Below are positions 60,053 to 64,000 of a DNA stretch of 64,000 nucleotides, piece after piece (position 1 is the stretch's first letter; every line of letters begins with the position of its first letter). Location: contig NZ_JARUMJ010000001.1 of the NCBI RefSeq assembly GCF_036898465.1, forward strand, positions 2,914,001 to 2,978,000, given 5' to 3'. The translations under genes and the position numbers were made by a program. The notes under the pieces are model-generated. The model ran no database searches, was not told where the DNA came from, and was given only the letters and a program-made list of their open reading frames with translations. Origin of the DNA: Streptomyces sp. B21-105. GTDB taxonomy: Bacteria > Actinomycetota > Actinomycetes > Streptomycetales > Streptomycetaceae.

Positions 60053-61420
60053 CAGGGCTTGATCAAGTTCCGTGAGTGTCCGGGTTGTTGGTGATGCCCA
60101 GGATGGCGAGTGCTCGTTCTGGTTCGTGGCGGAGGGCTCGGGTGGTCTTGGCGATGTTGTCGGCTCCGAGGATCTTCAGGGTGCCGATGGCGAGGTTGCG
60201 GATGGTGGCCATGGCGCGGGGTGCGGTTCCGGCGTGAATAGTCGAGGCGTCCTCAGCGAACGTGACATCTCGGATGTAGTGGGAGGAATTTTCGATTCCC
60301 CAGTGCTCGCGAATGGCGGCGGCGAGGTCGGCGGGGCGGGTTTGATGGGCGGCGAGGCTGGTGACCGCGTAGACGTTCTCGCGGGTTTCGGGCCGGCCGG
60401 TGGGCTTGCGGCGGCGGTGGACCCGGATGGCGAGGTGGGCGTGGGGGAAAGCGATGCCGCCGAGGTTGTCGGCGATGGCGCAGGTCTTGATCGAGCGGGA
60501 CTCGCGGCGGCCGTGGGCGGTGGCGGAGGCGGTGTGCTGGACCTTGATCGATGTCCAGGGCAGGGCGGCGAGCTGGGCGTAGGCGGTGGGCTGGTTGGTC
60601 TTGATGACGGCGATGTAGTGGGCCTTCTTCGTCTCGACCAGCCAGGTGATGTTGGCCTTCACCGAATGGAGGGCATCGAAGGTGACGACGGTGTCGGCGA
60701 GGTCGAGTGGTGCCAGCAGGGGCTTGAAGTGGCGCACTTCGTTGGTCTTCGCACCGACTTCGACCTGGGCGATCGTGGCGACGCGGTCGTGGGTGACCGC
60801 CGAGAGCAGGTGACGGCGCGGCGTGTCCAGGCGGGCTGAGCCCTTGAGGGCCTTGCCGTCCACGGCGATGACCTGCCGCGCTCGGGCCTCGGGCACGTCC
60901 GCGGACGCGGTGATGCGGTGCCGGTCGGCCAGGTAGGCGCCAACGGCCTGGTCCAGGGCGTCGCCGTCAAGTGCCTGAAGGACGCGTCCGAGAGTGACCG
61001 GTTTGGGGCTGCGCCGCCAGCCGAGCAGGTGACGGCGTACCCCGAGGGACGCCAGCAGCGAGTTCGTGGCCCGCTCGCCGAACTCGGCGAGTTCGTCGAT
61101 GCTCTTCGCGCCGCAGACGGCCGCGCAGGCGCACACCAGCAAGATCGCCGTCAGCGAGTACCACCGGCCCCGGCGTGAGCGCGGATCCGGAACCGATTCG
61201 AGGTAGGGACGCAGGTCAGCGATCCGGTCCGCATCCAGCGGCCCCAGCTTCTCCAGCACGGCAGGGATAGGGGAAGATGCAACAGCAGGCACGGGACGTC
61301 CTCGTGATCATCTGGCTTCGACACCACAATGATCACGAACCCCCGTGCCTGCTCTGGTATCCGCCCCTACCGGCCTGATCGCCAACCCTCCACGCAATCA
61401 CGGAACTTGACGGAGCCCTG
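60053..61420 (-). mobile_element. ISAs1-family insertion sequence, 1368 bp
   Basis: Terminal inverted repeats: the left end starts CAGGGCTTGATCAAGTTCCG and the right end, read inward, CAGGGCTCCGTCAAGTTCCG (three mismatches in 23 bases). The element is flanked by a perfect 9-bp target duplication AGTGAACAG (60044-60052 and 61421-61429). It holds one intact transposase gene, so the insertion is probably recent. Confidence 0.95.
60063..61292 (-). CDS. ISAs1 family transposase
   Basis: 409 residues, intact. DDE-type transposase of the ISAs1 family: PDPRSRRGRWYSLTAILLVCACAAVCGAKSIDELAEF near the N-terminus (DUF4338-like), VIAVDGKALKGSAR (first Asp), DTVVTFDALHSVK (second Asp), and REHWGIENSSHYIRDVTFAEDAS (catalytic Glu). 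The gene runs from near the right to the left end of the element. It catalyses excision and integration of the element. Confidence 0.95.
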   Translation of the reverse strand: MPAVASSPIPAVLEKLGPLDADRIADLRPYLESVPDPRSRRGRWYSLTAILLVCACAAVCGAKSIDELAEFGERATNSLLASLGVRRHLLGWRRSPKPVTLGRVLQALDGDALDQAVGAYLADRHRITASADVPEARARQVIAVDGKALKGSARLDTPRRHLLSAVTHDRVATIAQVEVGAKTNEVRHFKPLLAPLDLADTVVTFDALHSVKANITWLVETKKAHYIAVIKTNQPTAYAQLAALPWTSIKVQHTASATAHGRRESRSIKTCAIADNLGGIAFPHAHLAIRVHRRRKPTGRPETRENVYAVTSLAAHQTRPADLAAAIREHWGIENSSHYIRDVTFAEDASTIHAGTAPRAMATIRNLAIGTLKILGADNIAKTTRALRHEPERALAILGITNNPDTHGT

Positions 61421-61730
61421 AGTGAACAGTCCTTGACGGTGTCCGGGTTTGCGCTCGGATAGCCGATGCCATAACCCTCGGTGTAGACGATGGCAGGGTC
61501 GCCAGTAAAGCGAAAGATGGTGAACGCGCCTTGAGTGCCAGGGTGCGCCCCGGCGGCAAACGGCAGCACCTGCACGTTGATCCGAGGGTTCCCCTCGAAC
61601 GACAACAGATGGGCCAGTTGCTCGCGCATGACGGCCCGTCCGCCGATCTCCTGCCGGAGCGCCGCTTCGCTCAACACCAGCCAGAACACGGGGGGGATCC
61701 GCCTTGCCGAAAATTATGGAAGATGCTCAG

Positions 61731-62178
61731 ATGACCAGCAACAACGTGACCGAGGCCGAGTCCGTCGAGCCGTCTGAGGCGGTGCCGGCAAAGTCTGTGG
61801 ACGACCGGCCGATTGACGAGCTGATGGGGCCGGGCTCAGGCCGAGGGTCTTCAGCTGACCGGCGAGGGCGGCCTGCTCCAGCAGCTGACCAAGCGGCTCC
61901 TGGAGTCCGCTCTCGGGGGCGAGATCACCGACCATCTCGGCTATGACAAGCACGACCCGGCCGGGAAGAACGGCGGCAACGCACGGAACGGCACCCGGGC
62001 CAAGGCCGCGTTGACCGATGTCGGCCCGGTCGAGATAGCCGTGCCCCGCGACCGGGACCGCAGCTTCGGGCCCGAGGATCGTCAAGAAGCGGCAGAAGCG
62101 TCTGTCCGGCGTGGACGAGATGGTCATCTCGCTCGCGGCGAAGGGCCTGACGACCGGTGAGGTCCAGGCCCAACTGGC
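61731..62178 (+). pseudogene. IS256-family transposase fragment
   Basis: From ATG 61731 the frames give MTSNNVTEAESVEP, then AQAEGLQLTGEGGLLQQLTKRLLESALGGEITDHLGYDKHDPAGKN and RKAALTDVGPVEIAVPRDRDRSFGP, then RIVKKRQKRLSGVDEMVISLAAKGLTTGEVQAQLA. Two frameshifts (near 61830 and 62073) separate the pieces. The sequence is the N-terminal third of a mutator-type (IS256) transposase; the catalytic DDE domain is gone. It ends abruptly where the second ISAs1-type element begins. Confidence 0.88.
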
Positions 62179-63481
62179 CAGGGTTCTTGCGAAGTCGAAT
62201 CTCTCTGACGTTTGCGCTGGTCAGCGGGCGATGGCGAGGAGATCGAGCGGGCAGCGAAGGGTTCGTGGGACAGGTCGCGGACGGCTTCGGTGATGTTGGT
62301 GGTACCGGTCGCGCGGAGCCTGTTGAGGATGGCGTTGCGCAGGGTGGCCATGTTCTCGGGGCCGTGGCCGGTGTGGATCTGTGAGCGATCTTCGTCCCAG
62401 AGGTCATCCCGGATGTAGTGGATCTTGTTCTCGATCTTCCAGTGATCGCGAAGTCCCAGGGCGATGTCCTGCGGTTTTGCCTGCTGGGAGGGCAGGTCGG
62501 TGATCACGTAGACGGTCTCACGGGTTCGTTTTCCCGTCGCGGTATCGGTGCGGTGGCGGGTGACTCGGGCGACCTGGCGGACATGGGGAAAGTCCAGGTG
62601 GGAGACGCTCAGCACCTGAACGACGCGGGTCTCCTTGCGGCCGTGACCCTCGGTGCGGTCGTAGTGCTTCGTGGTGGCCTTCTTCCAGGGAAGGCGGCGG
62701 CAACTGTCGTACAGCGTCGGCTGGTTGAGCTTTACGGTGAGCAAGAAGTGGGCTGTCCTCGACGAGGAACCGCGCGGTCTCGGTCTGGGTGTGCAGCGCG
62801 TCCGCGCTGACCCAGGCGCCCTCGATGTCCAGTTCGCCGAGCACGTCGCGCAGGCAGGGAATCTCGTTCGTCTTGTCGGGGATGCGGAGCTGGGCGATGA
62901 CCTGGTCGTCCTGATCGATGACGGCTGGCAGGTGAGCCGCGGTGCGGGTACGGGTACGCGAGCCCCGCGCACTCTTGCCGTCCGCGGCCAGGCGCGTCGG
63001 GCGCGACGAGGCGCCGTCGGCCGGCCGCAGGAGCGCGGCCAGCCCGTCGGGGTGCAGGCGCTCGATGATCCGCCGAAGGGTGTCCACCGACGCGGCCGTC
63101 CGGATCCCCAACGAGCCGCGGGCGGGAAATCCCAGGCGGGTCAGGGCGTCCTGGGGCGCCCGACGCAGCCAGTGTCCGATCGCCGCGTACGAGCGGGGCG
63201 CCGGTCGCCACCGCGCAGGCAGCCGCCCTGACCAGCGCGATCAACGGATACCGCCGGCCGCGACGATCACGCGGATCAACATCCTCCACCATGCCGTCAC
63301 CCGACGGAACGACAGAGCACGACAACACGGACACGGACATGGAAGACTCACGAATCACTGAAGCTCCGTTGCGGGCAAGGGACTTGGTAGGTCACTTGCT
63401 GCAACGGGGCTTCAGCTCGTTCGGTCACACCCCTACCGACCAGCCACTACGCAAGATCGACTCGACCTTGCAAGAGCCCTG
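62179..63481 (-). mobile_element. Second, decayed ISAs1-family element, 1303 bp
   Basis: Left end CAGGGTTCTTGCGAAGTCGA and right end read inward CAGGGCTCTTGCAAGGTCGA are terminal inverted repeats related to those of the intact element (CAGGG start). No target duplication is seen: left flank CAACTGGC, right flank CAGGAAGC. The lack of a duplication suggests later rearrangement or a deletion at one end. Confidence 0.8.
62221..63340 (-). pseudogene. ISAs1 family transposase, frameshifted
   Basis: Pieces of one transposase appear in successive frames: VEDVDPRDRRGRRYPLIALVRAAACAVATG (63300 to about 63210), then IGHWLRRAPQDALTRLGFPARG and GIRTAASVDTLRRIIERLHP through ADALHTQTETARFLVED (to about 62755), then HFLLTVKLNQPTLYDSC through HWKIENKIHYIRDDLWDEDRSQ and RDLSHEPF (to about 62255), then RCPLDLLAIAR-stop at 62221. 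At least three frameshifts make it non-functional. Confidence 0.88.
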
Positions 63482-63530
63482 CAGGAAGCCCTACCAGAAA
63501 CAAACTCTGGTGGGGTTTCGCGGTTTCCAA

Positions 63531-64000
63531 TCAGTCAGGCAGCGGAGTTGCACAATCTTTGCCAGACATTAGAACCTGGAATCCATCCAACTCGCTGTCC
63601 GCCCCCATTCCAAGCCTATCGGAAAATTTAGCAGAAAAGAACGATACGTAGCCTGTGTACATGTCTGGATCCATCAAAATCGGCGCCACGGAGACGCGGG
63701 CTACTAGCGCTGATTCACACGGCAATGCATAGGCTGCATAGAGTGCATCCCAAGCAAAAGCAATACCCCGCCTCATAAGCGCATCGACACGCGCTTTACC
63801 CACCGCTTCAATATCTAGATCAGGAATCCCTCGCCCATTGACAGCCAGCTCATAACTTCCTGCATCCGCGAATGCCGACCGTTCGCCAAAGTAGGAATCG
63901 CGAAATTCGGCGAGCAGGGTGGCGCCGTCATCGGTCACCCAGCCTGCATAAACGACGGACTCCAGGGGAGAATACCTGTCCGACGCGCGAACGCCGTTCA
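63531..64000 (-). CDS. Hypothetical protein, start beyond the window
   Basis: The frame is open from the window edge: VRASDRYSPLESVVYAGWVTDDGATLLAEFRDSYFGER ... ending MSGKDCATPLPD at 63531, at least 156 residues. An internal GTG at 63938 is not a convincing start because coding similarity of composition continues upstream. Motifs such as DPDMYTGYVSFFSAKFSDRLG and ALYAAYALPCESALVARV suggest a compact alpha/beta protein; I do not recognise the family. Its base composition is clearly more A+T-rich than the rest of the window, a sign of recent transfer. Confidence 0.7.
   Translation of the reverse strand, partial: NGVRASDRYSPLESVVYAGWVTDDGATLLAEFRDSYFGERSAFADAGSYELAVNGRGIPDLDIEAVGKARVDALMRRGIAFAWDALYAAYALPCESALVARVSVAPILMDPDMYTGYVSFFSAKFSDRLGMGADSELDGFQVLMSGKDCATPLPD

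Overview
This window is high-G+C actinobacterial chromosome, most likely Streptomyces. It carries SCO2322-family and EcfT/S-component genes, a KstR-type steroid repressor, DUF397 and DUF5753 proteins, GTG starts and four-base GTGA/ATGA overlaps. RNase P RNA (rnpB, minus strand, 15869-16291) separates an accessory left part from a core-like right part.

Positions 1-14346 are accessory. A minus-strand operon (1-1188) encodes a three-helix membrane protein, a small DUF7701-like protein broken by a frameshift, and the start of a lysine 2,3-aminomutase-like radical SAM enzyme that leaves the window. Diverging from it is a tight nine-gene plus-strand run (1431-13174): FAH-family enzyme, PLP aminotransferase, TIR-like protein, S58 (DmpA/BapA-type) peptidase, QueC-like PP-loop enzyme, aldo/keto reductase, STAND-TPR ATPase and two ATP-grasp proteins. 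A radical SAM enzyme with an unusual CX8CX2C motif (13168-14346) meets it tail to tail. This is the best candidate for an undescribed system: a biosynthetic set with defence- or signalling-type proteins embedded in it. Remnants of a CHAT protein and a STAND membrane ATPase (14497-15571) follow, up to the rnpB terminator.

From 16 to 29 kb lie an EamA transporter whose ORF runs into rnpB, AraC and TetR regulators, a DUF4260 protein, YaaA, a dead KDPG-aldolase gene, the conserved RNase H/phosphatase - zinc ribbon - NIF3 operon, and a MaoC-ADH-SDR operon. From 30 to 44 kb lie a two-component system, a secreted protein, an MFS-carboxypeptidase-like fusion, an amidase, an F420-type oxidoreductase and a glycosyltransferase-methyltransferase-prenyltransferase operon.

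Steroid/cholesterol-type catabolism genes are scattered from 26 to 60 kb: KstR, CYP125-like P450, ferredoxin, aldehyde dehydrogenase, FadA5-like thiolase, MaoC hydratase, SDR, ADH and an Rv3520c-like oxidoreductase. Four sites fit the KstR consensus TnnAACnnGTTnnA. A second palindrome, CTGA-N7-TCAG, lies upstream of four of the same genes and may mark another regulator.

A cobalamin riboswitch (about 49.3 kb) precedes an ECF-type transporter operon that begins with a surface-tethered alpha/alpha-barrel protein, possibly a bacterial analogue of intrinsic factor. The right end (59.7-63.5 kb) is an insertion-sequence graveyard: an intact ISAs1-family element with a 9-bp target duplication inside a DUF5753 regulator gene, an IS256 fragment and a decayed second ISAs1-family element. 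A more A+T-rich gene of unknown function runs off the window.
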